Part shown: one piece after another, positions 5,176 to 11,872 of the stretch
How positions within the stretch are numbered: the stretch's first letter is position 1
How the letters are laid out: each line of letters begins with the position of its first letter
Source of the DNA: Spirochaetaceae bacterium
GTDB lineage: Bacteria; Spirochaetota; Spirochaetia; Treponematales; Breznakiellaceae
Direction: 5' to 3'
Assembly: GCA_031280455.1 (NCBI GenBank)
Contig: JAITGR010000072.1
Span: 1 to 12,778 of the forward strand
Length of the DNA stretch: 12,778 bases
The notes under the pieces: generated by a model
What the model saw: only the letters and a program-made list of their open reading frames with translations
The model's database searches: none
What the model was told of the DNA's origin: nothing
Program-made: the position numbers and the translations under genes

Positions 5176-6330
5176 TTGACGCGCGCCTATTTTGACTGGG
5201 CGGCGACTGCGCCGTTTTTCCGGTTTCCTGACAGCGATGTTTGTCCTTTTGGCAACCCTTCTTCCGCTCATGCGGAGGGGCGGGCGGCCAGGGATGCGCT
5301 GGAGGGTGCGCGGCGGCGGTGCGCGGCGGTGCTGGGTGTCCCGCCCAATACGCTGTACTTTACTTCCGGCGGTTCCGAATCAAACGCGCTTGTTATTCTG
5401 GCGCAGCTTTCGCACATTCACTCGTCGCGTTCTTTTTCCTGTGTTACGTCCGATATTGAACATGCTTCCTGTTTAGCTAATTTCAAAACGCTTGAACAAT
5501 TTGGTGTCGCTGTCCGCTATCTAAAGCCGGATTCCAGCGGCCATATTCAGCCGTCCGCTTTGGCGAAACTGCCGGATTCTACGCGGCTTGTTTCGATTCA
5601 GGCGGTGAATAACGAAAGTGGCGCGGTGCAGGACGTGGCTGCTTTGGCGGGTGCCGTGCGGGAGGGGGCGGCGGGTGGCCGTGTGCACATTCATAGTGAT
5701 TGTGTGCAGGCGCTTGGGAAGCTGCCGTGTAATCCGGCGGCCTGGGGGCTCGATTCGGCATCGTTTGCCGCCCACAAGATTGGCGGGCCGCGCGGTATCG
5801 GGCTTTTGTACCTTAAACGGCCGCTGGAGGTGTTTGTTAGGGGGGGCGGCCAGGAGGGGGGGCTGCGGCCGGGTACGGAAAATGTCGCCGGCGCGCTCCA
5901 AATGGCTGCGTGTATGGAGCGGCTCCTGGAGCCGCAGACGGCGGCGGGGTTCTATCGTGCCGCCTGTGGCCGGATGTGCCGGCTGCTGGAGGGGCTTTCG
6001 CGTATTCCGCGGTGTACGGTGCTGCCGGCGGCGCGGCGCGGCCTGGACGCGGGGCTTTTTTCGCCGTATATTGCCGCCGCCGCGTTCCGCGATATTCCTG
6101 GCGAGGTTATGGTTCGCGCGCTGGATGATGCCGGTTTTGCTGTTTCGACGGGGGCGGCGTGTTCACAGGCGGGCCGGAAGGGGGGCGCTCGCTCGCGGGT
6201 GTTTGCGGCTATGGGTGTCGACGCAAAAACGCTTTCTGAGGTGATTAGGATTTCGCAGGGGTTTTCGACGACTGATGCGGAGCTTGATGCGCTTGTGGAG
6301 GCGCTGGAGCGGTTGTGCCGGTCTTTGTAG
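5176..6330 (+). CDS. Cysteine desulfurase (NifS/IscS-like aminotransferase class V)
   Basis: The product is 384 aa, a PLP enzyme that takes sulfur from cysteine for Fe-S clusters, tRNA thiolation or cofactors. Family landmarks are in order: YFDWAATAP at the N-terminus, GNPSSAHAEGR, TSGGSESNAL (cofactor phosphate site), SDIEHAS (His96), VNNESGAVQ, HSDCVQALGK (Asp175, Gln178), AAHKIGGPRGIG (PLP Lys201), GGGQEGGLRPGTENV, and STGAACSQ with the catalytic Cys329. All key residues are present, so it should be active. The start is a TTG at 5176: no in-frame ATG fits, and GGGAAGG (5159-5165) lies upstream. Two G7 runs (about 5840-5846 and 5856-5862) encode the Gly-rich loop and could be slippage-prone. 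No iscU, sufU or thiI neighbour is visible, so its acceptor is unknown. Confidence 0.93.
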   Translation: MTRAYFDWAATAPFFRFPDSDVCPFGNPSSAHAEGRAARDALEGARRRCAAVLGVPPNTLYFTSGGSESNALVILAQLSHIHSSRSFSCVTSDIEHASCLANFKTLEQFGVAVRYLKPDSSGHIQPSALAKLPDSTRLVSIQAVNNESGAVQDVAALAGAVREGAAGGRVHIHSDCVQALGKLPCNPAAWGLDSASFAAHKIGGPRGIGLLYLKRPLEVFVRGGGQEGGLRPGTENVAGALQMAACMERLLEPQTAAGFYRAACGRMCRLLEGLSRIPRCTVLPAARRGLDAGLFSPYIAAAAFRDIPGEVMVRALDDAGFAVSTGAACSQAGRKGGARSRVFAAMGVDAKTLSEVIRISQGFSTTDAELDALVEALERLCRSL

Positions 6331-6356
6331 GCCGCTGAGCTAATGAACCGCTGATT

Positions 6357-6429
6357 AACCACGGAAGACACGGAAACCACGCGGAAAGAGACCGCAATTC
6401 CGTGTCCTTTCCGCGTTTTTTCCGTGGTT
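6357..6429. repeat. Imperfect inverted repeat between convergent genes
   Basis: AACCACGGAA (6357-6366) pairs with TTCCGTGGTT (6420-6429). Inner CGCGGAAAG (6380-6388) pairs with CTTTCCGCG (6407-6415), and GACACGGAA (6367-6375) with TTCCGTGTC (6398-6406). Five to six T residues (6416-6421) follow the inner stem on the plus strand, so it may end the cysteine desulfurase transcript and possibly also the opposing truA operon transcript. The CCACGGAA words are typical of dispersed intergenic repeats. Confidence 0.6.
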
Positions 6430-6449
6430 TGTTTTACGCGATGTGCTTT

Positions 6450-6463
6450 CGCCATGGATGGCG
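6450..6463. repeat. 14-base palindrome, third copy
   Basis: CGCCATGGATGGCG is the reverse complement of CGCCATCCATGGCG found at 1821-1834 and 1872-1885. It lies just after the truA stop, in the convergent gap. Confidence 0.7.
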
Positions 6464-6476
6464 CAATCAGTGTTGT

Positions 6477-7307
6477 CTAATATTCCACCCGCCACAAGAA
6501 AAGACCGGCGGGCGCCGCGGTGGGGCCGGCGTTAGCGCGTTCGCCCCCTGCCAGCACGGCGGCAAACTGCGCCGTGTCCGCTCCGCGTTCTTCGTACCAC
6601 AAGAGCGTCCCCAGCATGGAGCGCACCATCTTCCAGAAAAAAGCGTTCGCGCTCACCTCAAACACCACGCGCCCGCCGGCAGCCCAAAACGCCGCGTTGC
6701 GAATAAAACGGAAGCGGCTGCCGGAACCCCGCGTAAACGCGCTGTCCCGCGGCGAGGCAAACAGCGAACAGTCCAGCTCCCCCCGCAAAATCCGGCAGTA
6801 GCTGTTAAGCCGCTGGATGTCCGGCGTGCGGCGCAGATTGAGCGCGTAGCGGCTCTCGTGCGGCAACGCCTGGCGGCCGCAGATAAGAAAGTACCGGTAC
6901 ACGCGGAATTTTGCGTCAAAGCGCGCGTGGAACTCCGGCGCGCACAGACTGGCATCCAGCACGCGGACATCCGGCGGCAACAGGCTGTTCAGCGCCGGAA
7001 CAAAACGCCCCGCGTCCATGCTTGCTATGGTGGTGAAAAAGTTGGCGCACTGTCCCGCCGCGTGAACGCCGCTGTCTGTCCGGCCCGCGCCGGCAAGCGG
7101 CACCCGCCGCTGGTGCATTTTTTCCAGCGCCGCTTCCACCACGCCTTGCACCGTCCGTCTGCAAACCGCCGCGTCCGCGGCGGTTTGCAAGCTCAAAGCG
7201 TGCGTACGTACGCTTTGAGCCTGCCAGCCGCAAAAGGCGGTGCCGTCGTACGCCAGTGTCAGCCGTATGTTCCGCGCCTCTGGCGGCGGATCTGCCCGCT
7301 CAGTCAT
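6477..7307 (-). CDS. truA: tRNA pseudouridine(38-40) synthase with in-frame palindromic insert
   Basis: The product is 276 aa. TruA converts U38-U40 in tRNA anticodon arms to pseudouridine. Landmarks are LTLAYDGTAFCGWQ, RTVQGVVEAALEK, the catalytic block GAGRTDSGVHAAGQ (Asp78), FHARFDAKFRVYRYF, SLFASPRDS and ANAFFWKMVRSMLG, plus the Phe/Leu-Trp-Arg end. Between GWQ and TVQG, where the family normally has about 8 residues, there are about 24. The extra part (residues 30-49, AQSVRTHALSLQTAADAAVC) is encoded by two tandem palindromes at 7161-7220. The frame stays open and downstream motifs are intact, so the enzyme is probably functional with an added loop near the start of the catalytic domain. 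ATG 7307 overlaps the upstream YmdB-like stop (ATGA). Its position as last gene of the cluster suggests co-transcription. Confidence 0.93.
   Translation of the reverse strand: MTERADPPPEARNIRLTLAYDGTAFCGWQAQSVRTHALSLQTAADAAVCRRTVQGVVEAALEKMHQRRVPLAGAGRTDSGVHAAGQCANFFTTIASMDAGRFVPALNSLLPPDVRVLDASLCAPEFHARFDAKFRVYRYFLICGRQALPHESRYALNLRRTPDIQRLNSYCRILRGELDCSLFASPRDSAFTRGSGSRFRFIRNAAFWAAGGRVVFEVSANAFFWKMVRSMLGTLLWYEERGADTAQFAAVLAGGERANAGPTAAPAGLFLWRVEY
7161..7220 (-). repeat. Tandem palindromes inserted in truA coding sequence
   Basis: Palindrome 7161-7188 has perfect 13-base arms (GCAAACCGCCGCG/CGCGGCGGTTTGC). Palindrome 7191-7220 has 10-base perfect outer arms (GCTCAAAGCG/CGCTTTGAGC) and a nearly self-complementary centre. 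They are separated by two bases. Together they cover exactly 60 bases, which is codons 30-49 of truA, in phase. Read on the minus strand the order is GCTCAAA...TTTGAGC, TT, GCAAA...TTTGC, identical in plan to the element at 9225-9279. Confidence 0.85.
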
Positions 7308-8128
7308 TGCGCCGCCTCTGGCGGCGGCACCGCCACGGGCGGCGGCGCGGTGACCGGCTCGCGGAAGCGGACTATGCTGCGCGCGGCACCGTCGCTGGCA
7401 AGGTCAATCAGCACGCCCTGGGTTTCAAGCTGGTCCCAGCACTCTTTTGTCCAGTCGGGAATGCCGCGCACATACTCCTCGACGCGGCTCTGGCCATCCC
7501 AGCCCCCCACCGAAAGCTGGCTGCCGGTTCTGCCGGTGTCGCAAATGACGGCCGTTCCGTCCAGCACTTCTTCGTCCGCGGTCGCAACGCGGTTGTGCGA
7601 TCCTATCACCGCGGAACAGCGCCCCGCAGCCCAGAAAAACAGCGAGCGTTTTTCCGCCGTCGCAATCGCGTGGAAGTCAAAAATGAGCGCGTCCGTCTGG
7701 CCGCGCATTTTTTCGACCAGTTTGTCGAACGCCGCAAACGGATTGTCCGCGTGTAGTTTGGTAAAATGCGCCTGCCCCAGCAACACCGCCACGCCGAGTT
7801 TCTGCCCATTTGCGAGGCGGATAATCCGCCGCCCGCTCCCCGGCACGCTCTCGTTCAGGTTCGCCGGCCGCAGCACGTACGGCGTCGCGTCAAAGGCGGC
7901 GGTCAAATCTTTTTTGTAAAAGCAAAAATCGCCTAGCGTTATAATGTCCGCGCCCAGTTTGCGCAGGTACCCGGCGTGCTGACGCCCCAGGCCGCCGGCA
8001 CCGGTCGCGCTGTTTGCGCAGACAATCATAGCGTCCGCCTGGTGCTTTTCCTTCAGCATGGCCAGCGTTTTTTTGGCGCAGAACAAGCCCGCTTTTCCGG
8101 TGATTTCGGCAATATACAGAATTTTCAT
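7304..8128 (-). CDS. YmdB-like metallophosphoesterase homologue, active site degenerate
   Basis: The product is 274 aa and aligns by eye along its whole length with the YmdB/TIGR00282 family of dimetal phosphodiesterases (2',3'-cyclic nucleotide type in Bacillus). Shared blocks are MKILYIAEITGKAG, DIITLGD, VLRPAN, DALIFDFHAIATAEK, AVIGSHNRVATADE and TAVICDTGRTG. The ligand set known for YmdB (Asp8, Glu39, Asn40, Asn67, His68, His150, His175, His177) is largely replaced: Glu8, Ala41, Thr42, Asp67, Phe68, with only His153 and His178 kept and Arg180 in place of the last His. It is therefore probably not an active dimetal phosphodiesterase. The tail is Pro-rich (EPVTAPPPVAVPPPEAAQ). ATG 8128 lies 4 bases after the DUF3842 stop and its own stop overlaps truA by 4 bases, so coupled translation is likely. 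Confidence 0.88.
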   Translation of the reverse strand: MKILYIAEITGKAGLFCAKKTLAMLKEKHQADAMIVCANSATGAGGLGRQHAGYLRKLGADIITLGDFCFYKKDLTAAFDATPYVLRPANLNESVPGSGRRIIRLANGQKLGVAVLLGQAHFTKLHADNPFAAFDKLVEKMRGQTDALIFDFHAIATAEKRSLFFWAAGRCSAVIGSHNRVATADEEVLDGTAVICDTGRTGSQLSVGGWDGQSRVEEYVRGIPDWTKECWDQLETQGVLIDLASDGAARSIVRFREPVTAPPPVAVPPPEAAQ

Positions 8129-8132
8129 GGGG

Positions 8133-8594
8133 TTACAGGAGTTCCGCGGTCAGTTCAATCGCTTTGTCAAGCATTTTGGAAAGCGGCATGGGCTCGACGC
8201 CGGCCAGCGTAAGGTGTTCGTTTTGCAGCGGGATGACGACCCGCTTCCCCGGCGCGGCGAGCACGGCTTCCGCAATGGCGGGCGTAATCTCGCCCAACAT
8301 GCTGTGCGCAATCACAATGCCGATGGGTCCCAAAATAACATCGCCCAGCGCCACCGAGCGGCAAATCGCGTTCTCGCCAGTCGCGCCGCGGTTCGCCCCC
8401 GCCTTGACCATGCGCTCGGTCGCGGTCGAGTTGGTCGCCAGCGCAAAAATCTCCACGGCGGGCTGGGCCGCGCGCAGGCGGCGCACCAACTCCTCGCCCA
8501 GGCCGCCGCCCATGCCGTCGACAACGACAACGCGGGACGGCCGTCCCTTCGCGCGCACGGCGGCGCCAGCCGGCGGGGCGGAGCGTTCAGCCAA
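8133..8594 (-). CDS. DUF3842 family protein
   Basis: The product is up to 153 aa. The core matches the DUF3842 pattern: a Rossmann-like start VVVVDGMGGGLGEELV, then ALATNSTATERMVKAGA, RGATGENAI, GPIGIVIAHSMLGEITP and VVIPLQNEHLTLAGV. Function is unknown; the glycine-rich beta-alpha start suggests nucleotide or cofactor binding. The start is uncertain. A TTG at 8594 overlaps the clpP stop by 8 bases and adds about 20 residues (Ala/Pro/Arg-rich) before the usual family start; a GTG at 8558 is the alternative. It lies between clpP and the YmdB-like gene, all with tiny gaps or overlaps, and has no predicted signal or membrane segment, so it is cytoplasmic. Confidence 0.88.
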   Translation of the reverse strand: MAERSAPPAGAAVRAKGRPSRVVVVDGMGGGLGEELVRRLRAAQPAVEIFALATNSTATERMVKAGANRGATGENAICRSVALGDVILGPIGIVIAHSMLGEITPAIAEAVLAAPGKRVVIPLQNEHLTLAGVEPMPLSKMLDKAIELTAELL

Positions 8595-9186
8595 GTTCCG
8601 CCCGCTGCTTTATAACGCGCGAAATAAGCCCATAGGGGAGCGCCTCGTCCGCGGACATCCAAAAGTCGCGGTCGGTGTCCTTTTCGACCTGGGCAAACGG
8701 CTTACCCGTCTCGTCTGCAATCAGCCGGTTGATTTTTTCGCGCAGTTTTTCCAGCTCGCGCGCGTGAATTTCAATATCGGTCGCCACACCCCGAATCCCA
8801 GAAAGCGGCTGGTGAATCAGAAAATGGCTGTTCGGCAGCCCCACGCGGCGCTCGGCGGGACTGGCCAGCAGAATAATGGCTGCGGCGCTGGCGACAAGCC
8901 CCATGCCGATAGTCCACACCGGCACGTTGACAAAGCGAATCATGTCAAAAATCGCAAAACCGGCATCCGCATCGCCGCCGGGCGAATCAATAAACAGGCG
9001 GATAGCGTCGCCGCCTTCATTTTCCAGCAACAGCAGCTGCTTTATCGTTTTTTCGGCCAGCGGCTTGTTTATCTCGCCGGTCAAAAGCACCGTTCTTGTT
9101 TTGAGCATCTTTTGCGAGAACGGGTCAAACCCCTCAGGCTTTGCCGCGCACGCATCTTCAGCATCTTCATTATTTGAATAAACCAT
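8587..9186 (-). CDS. clpP: ClpP-type serine protease subunit
   Basis: The product is 199 aa and fits the ClpP fold. Blocks are RTVLLTGEINKPLAEK, LFIDSPGGDADAGFAIFD, the nucleophile in GLVASAAAIILLAS (Ser100), LPNSHFLIHQPLSG (His125), the ATDIEIHARELEKLRE handle helix, and DTDRDFWMSADEALPYGLI (Asp174). The triad spacing of 25 and 49 residues equals that of E. coli ClpP. The usual MGAFLL after the serine is replaced by the smaller AAAIIL, as in divergent ClpP paralogues. No clpX or clpA neighbour is seen; the usual clpP-clpX pair may lie elsewhere, making this a second subunit. ATG 9186 has no Shine-Dalgarno but a TATAAT lies 5 bases upstream (see the promoter entry). Confidence 0.92.
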   Translation of the reverse strand: MVYSNNEDAEDACAAKPEGFDPFSQKMLKTRTVLLTGEINKPLAEKTIKQLLLLENEGGDAIRLFIDSPGGDADAGFAIFDMIRFVNVPVWTIGMGLVASAAAIILLASPAERRVGLPNSHFLIHQPLSGIRGVATDIEIHARELEKLREKINRLIADETGKPFAQVEKDTDRDFWMSADEALPYGLISRVIKQRAELG

Positions 9187-9191
9187 AGGCC

Positions 9192-9197
9192 ATTATA
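9192..9197 (-). promoter_or_regulatory. Consensus -10 box immediately before clpP
   Basis: Read on the minus strand, TATAAT (9197-9192) lies 5 bases before the clpP ATG. If used, transcription would start at or next to the A of the ATG and give a leaderless mRNA, which would fit the missing Shine-Dalgarno. No matching -35 box is visible in the GC-rich sequence upstream, so this may be chance. Confidence 0.3.
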
Positions 9198-9224
9198 CAA
9201 AAGCCCGCCGCCGCCGGCTAGGGT

Positions 9225-9279
9225 GCTCAAAACCGGCACACCGGTTTTGAGCTTGCAAAAACGGCTTTGCCGTTTTTGC
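9225..9279 (+). repeat. Tandem palindrome element between ecfT and clpP
   Basis: GCTCAAAACCGG/CCGGTTTTGAGC (9225-9252, 4-base loop) is followed by TT and then GCAAAAACGGC/GCCGTTTTTGC (9255-9279, 3-base loop). It has the same two-hairpin plan and the same outer bases as the insert in truA, but different inner stem bases. It sits in the 107-base gap between the ecfT stop and the clpP start, where it could act as an RNA processing or termination structure separating the transporter from the clpP cluster. Confidence 0.85.
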
Positions 9280-9293
9280 GCCTGCGCCGGGGC

Positions 9294-10127
9294 TTACCGC
9301 GCAAACGGGTTGTAAAAGCGGCTGCCGTCCTTGAAGGTAATCCAGAAGCCGAGCGCGCACAGCAGGAGCGCGGCGGCAAGAACGGCAAAATCGGCGCGGG
9401 AAAAGGGACGGGCGGCGTACCATGTGCGCCGCTTGTGTTTGCCAAAACTGCGCAGCTCCATGGCGCGGCTTATGGTGTCTATGCGCTCGATTGACGTAAG
9501 CACAAGCGGAATCAGTATCGCCGCCATGCCGCGCAGCCGTTTAAGCGGCGCCGCCTTGCCGGAAAGCTCAACGCCGCGCGCCTGCTGCGCCTGCGAAATG
9601 GCCTCCCAGTCGCGCTGCACGTCGGGAATGTAGCGGAGCGCGAGGCTGACCGCGTAGGCCAGCGAATACGGCGCGCCTATCCTGGAAAGCGACGCGGCAA
9701 ACTCGCTGGGGCAGGTTGTTGTGATGAGCACAATCGCCGGCGGCACTATCATCAGATACTTCAGCAGAATGTTGAACTCGTAAAAAACCTGCTCCCAGGT
9801 AAGCGTCCAGCGCCCCGCTCCCGCCGCGATAAGGTGCCGCGTGCCGTAGATGCCAACGCCCTGTTCCGGCGCGAAAAGGTATACTGTAAGAAGGTTCGCG
9901 GCCATAAAGAAAACGAGCATCTTCAATATAAACGAGATTTCGCGCATTTTAACGCGGGAAAGCGCGAAGCAGACCATCCCCAGAACCGCCATAACCAGCA
10001 TAACGCGGGTGTCATAACCGGCCATGGTCAACACCGACCACAAGAGAAACACAAGCAGCTTTGTCGCGCCGCACAAGTCGTGAACCGGCGACCGGCGGCG
10101 GATGTGGGCAAGCATAAACCGGCTCAT
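9294..10127 (-). CDS. ecfT: ECF transporter T component (CbiQ/EcfT family)
   Basis: The product is 277 aa and is the integral membrane scaffold that couples ATPase to substrate-binding component. Hydrophobic segments lie at about residues 24-39, 41-56 and 66-86, a pair at about 121-137 (LMIVPPAIVLITTT), then 206-216 and 252-265. Both signature coupling motifs are present: AISQAQQARG, and ISRAMELRSFG about 45 residues later, the Ala-Arg-Gly type helices that fit into the ATPases. ATG 10127 overlaps the ATPase stop (ATGA). It is the last gene of the S-A-T cassette. The 107-base gap to clpP with a palindrome pair suggests the transcript may end or be processed there. Confidence 0.92.
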   Translation of the reverse strand: MSRFMLAHIRRRSPVHDLCGATKLLVFLLWSVLTMAGYDTRVMLVMAVLGMVCFALSRVKMREISFILKMLVFFMAANLLTVYLFAPEQGVGIYGTRHLIAAGAGRWTLTWEQVFYEFNILLKYLMIVPPAIVLITTTCPSEFAASLSRIGAPYSLAYAVSLALRYIPDVQRDWEAISQAQQARGVELSGKAAPLKRLRGMAAILIPLVLTSIERIDTISRAMELRSFGKHKRRTWYAARPFSRADFAVLAAALLLCALGFWITFKDGSRFYNPFAR

Positions 10128-11872
10128 AGCGCTTCCTCCGTTCGCCGCCGCCGCTCGGCGTACATAAAGCGCCGGATAAACCCTTGCGCGTCCTCCAAAC
10201 CGGCGCGGCGCGCCAGCGTGTACAGGCTTGTTTTTTTAAGGCTTGCCTCGCGTATCAGTTCGTCGCGGGTAAGCACTTCGCTTGCCGGCGCGCAGCACAG
10301 CAGCCGGCCGCCGGCAAGGACGAACGCGCGGCTTGTGTACTCCAGCATCAGGTGCATGTCGTGGGTTATCATGACAACGGTAAGGCCGTTTTCGCGGTTG
10401 AGCGCGCGCAAAAATTCCATAATGGCCGTGTAGTGGCGAAAATCCTGGCCAGCCGTCGGTTCGTCAAGCAAAAGGACGCGGGGTCTGGTTACCAAAATCG
10501 AGGCTATGGTCAGGCGCTTTTTCTGGCCGTAGCTCAACGCGGACACCGGCCAGTTACGGAACGGATGCAAGCCGCATACGGTAAGCGCCTCGTACACGCC
10601 CGCGCATACCACCGCCTCGTCCAGTCCCGCGTTCCGCAGCGCGAAGGCCGCTTCGTCAAACACCATTGGGAACGAAATCATCTGGTTGGGATTCTGCATG
10701 ACGCAGCCTATTCGCGCGGAGCGTTCGCGTATGGAAAGCGGCGCCATGTTTTCATCCTGAAAATAGAGTTTCCCCGTCTGGGGCGTTATAAAACCGGCGA
10801 TAAGTTTTGCCAGTGTCGATTTACCGGCGCCGTTTGCGCCAGCTATCGCTATCATTTCGCCTTCCTGTATGTTGAACGATATGCCGTCGAGGGCCGCGCT
10901 GCCGGCAGCTTCCGCGCCGGAATCGTCCGCGTACCGGAAACCGATGTTTTCCGCCGTCAAAATGCGCTTGCGGGCGGGCGGCGGGGGCTCGTCCTCCGCG
11001 CCGGCATAGAACGAACGGAGCGCGTCGCTGTCGAACGTTACCGTTTCTACCGATTCGCAGCCGTCCGCGGCAATGCCCGCGCCGGCGGTTTTGAGCGCCG
11101 CTAGATACAGCGGCTCGCGAAGGCCGCATTCGCCCAGCACTGTGCCGGAAAGAATGGCCGCGGGCGGCGCGCAGGCGGCAATGCGTCCGGCGCGCATCAC
11201 GACAACGCGGTCAACGCTTTTGTGGAGTACGTCCTCCAGGCGGTGTTCAATAATGATGACTGTTTTGCCGGTACTCCTGTGCAGCCAGTCGATGAGTTCT
11301 ATGGCCGCTTCTCCGGTTGCCGGGTCAAGGTTAGCGAGCGGTTCGTCAAAAAGCAGTATGTCAACATCGCAGACCAAAAGGCCGGCCAGCGAGACACGCT
11401 GCTTTTGGCCGCCGGACAGATTGTAGGGCGACTTTGCCAAATGCGTGTCAATGCGGGCAAGCGCCGCCGCCTCGCGCACTCGCGCGCGCATTTCGTCCTG
11501 GGGTACGCAGTTGTTTTCGGCGGCAAACGCGATGTCTTCGGCGGCGGAAAGGCCGACAAATTGGCCGTCGGTGTCCTGCAGCACTGTCCCGACCGTCTGC
11601 GAGCGGGTGAATACGTCCTGGGTAAACGCCTCCCGCCCGCTGATGTGCAGCGTTCCGCCGGCTGTTCCGGGAAACGCGTTGGGGATAAGGCCGTTGATGG
11701 CGTGCGCGAGTGTCGACTTGCCGCACCCCGAAGGGCCGGCTATCAGTATTTTTTCGCCGCGCTGAATCGCAAGGTTTATGCCGAATAACGTAGGCTCGGT
11801 CTGCGACGCGTACTTAAAAGAAAAATCCCGAAACGAAACGGCGGCGCTTTGGCCGTCATCCCCGGCAGTCAC
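10124..11872 (-). CDS. ECF transporter energising ATPase, fused double ABC domains (DUF3744 type)
   Basis: The product is 582 aa, with two ABC ATPase halves in one chain. Half 1: Walker A GPSGCGKST (46-54), Q-loop Gln99, LSGGQKQR (152-159), Walker B ILLFDE (172-177), His210. Half 2: Walker A GANGAGKST (345-353), Gln393, variant signature LSYGQKKR (446-453), Walker B VLLLDE (466-471), His504. The link between them (LREPLYLAALKTAGAGI, about 251-267, to the Pro stretch near 296) matches the DUF3744 region of such fused ATPases. Both sites look catalytically complete. The start is GTG 11872, placed directly after the S-component stop (TAAGTG), with no Shine-Dalgarno of its own, so translation is probably coupled. 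It powers the adjacent S and T components. Confidence 0.93.
   Translation of the reverse strand: MTAGDDGQSAAVSFRDFSFKYASQTEPTLFGINLAIQRGEKILIAGPSGCGKSTLAHAINGLIPNAFPGTAGGTLHISGREAFTQDVFTRSQTVGTVLQDTDGQFVGLSAAEDIAFAAENNCVPQDEMRARVREAAALARIDTHLAKSPYNLSGGQKQRVSLAGLLVCDVDILLFDEPLANLDPATGEAAIELIDWLHRSTGKTVIIIEHRLEDVLHKSVDRVVVMRAGRIAACAPPAAILSGTVLGECGLREPLYLAALKTAGAGIAADGCESVETVTFDSDALRSFYAGAEDEPPPPARKRILTAENIGFRYADDSGAEAAGSAALDGISFNIQEGEMIAIAGANGAGKSTLAKLIAGFITPQTGKLYFQDENMAPLSIRERSARIGCVMQNPNQMISFPMVFDEAAFALRNAGLDEAVVCAGVYEALTVCGLHPFRNWPVSALSYGQKKRLTIASILVTRPRVLLLDEPTAGQDFRHYTAIMEFLRALNRENGLTVVMITHDMHLMLEYTSRAFVLAGGRLLCCAPASEVLTRDELIREASLKKTSLYTLARRAGLEDAQGFIRRFMYAERRRRTEEAL

Noticed and set aside
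6402..7919. 505-codon plus-strand frame across truA and the YmdB-like gene
   Set aside because: Low-complexity Arg/Ala/Pro shadow of two well-recognised minus-strand genes.
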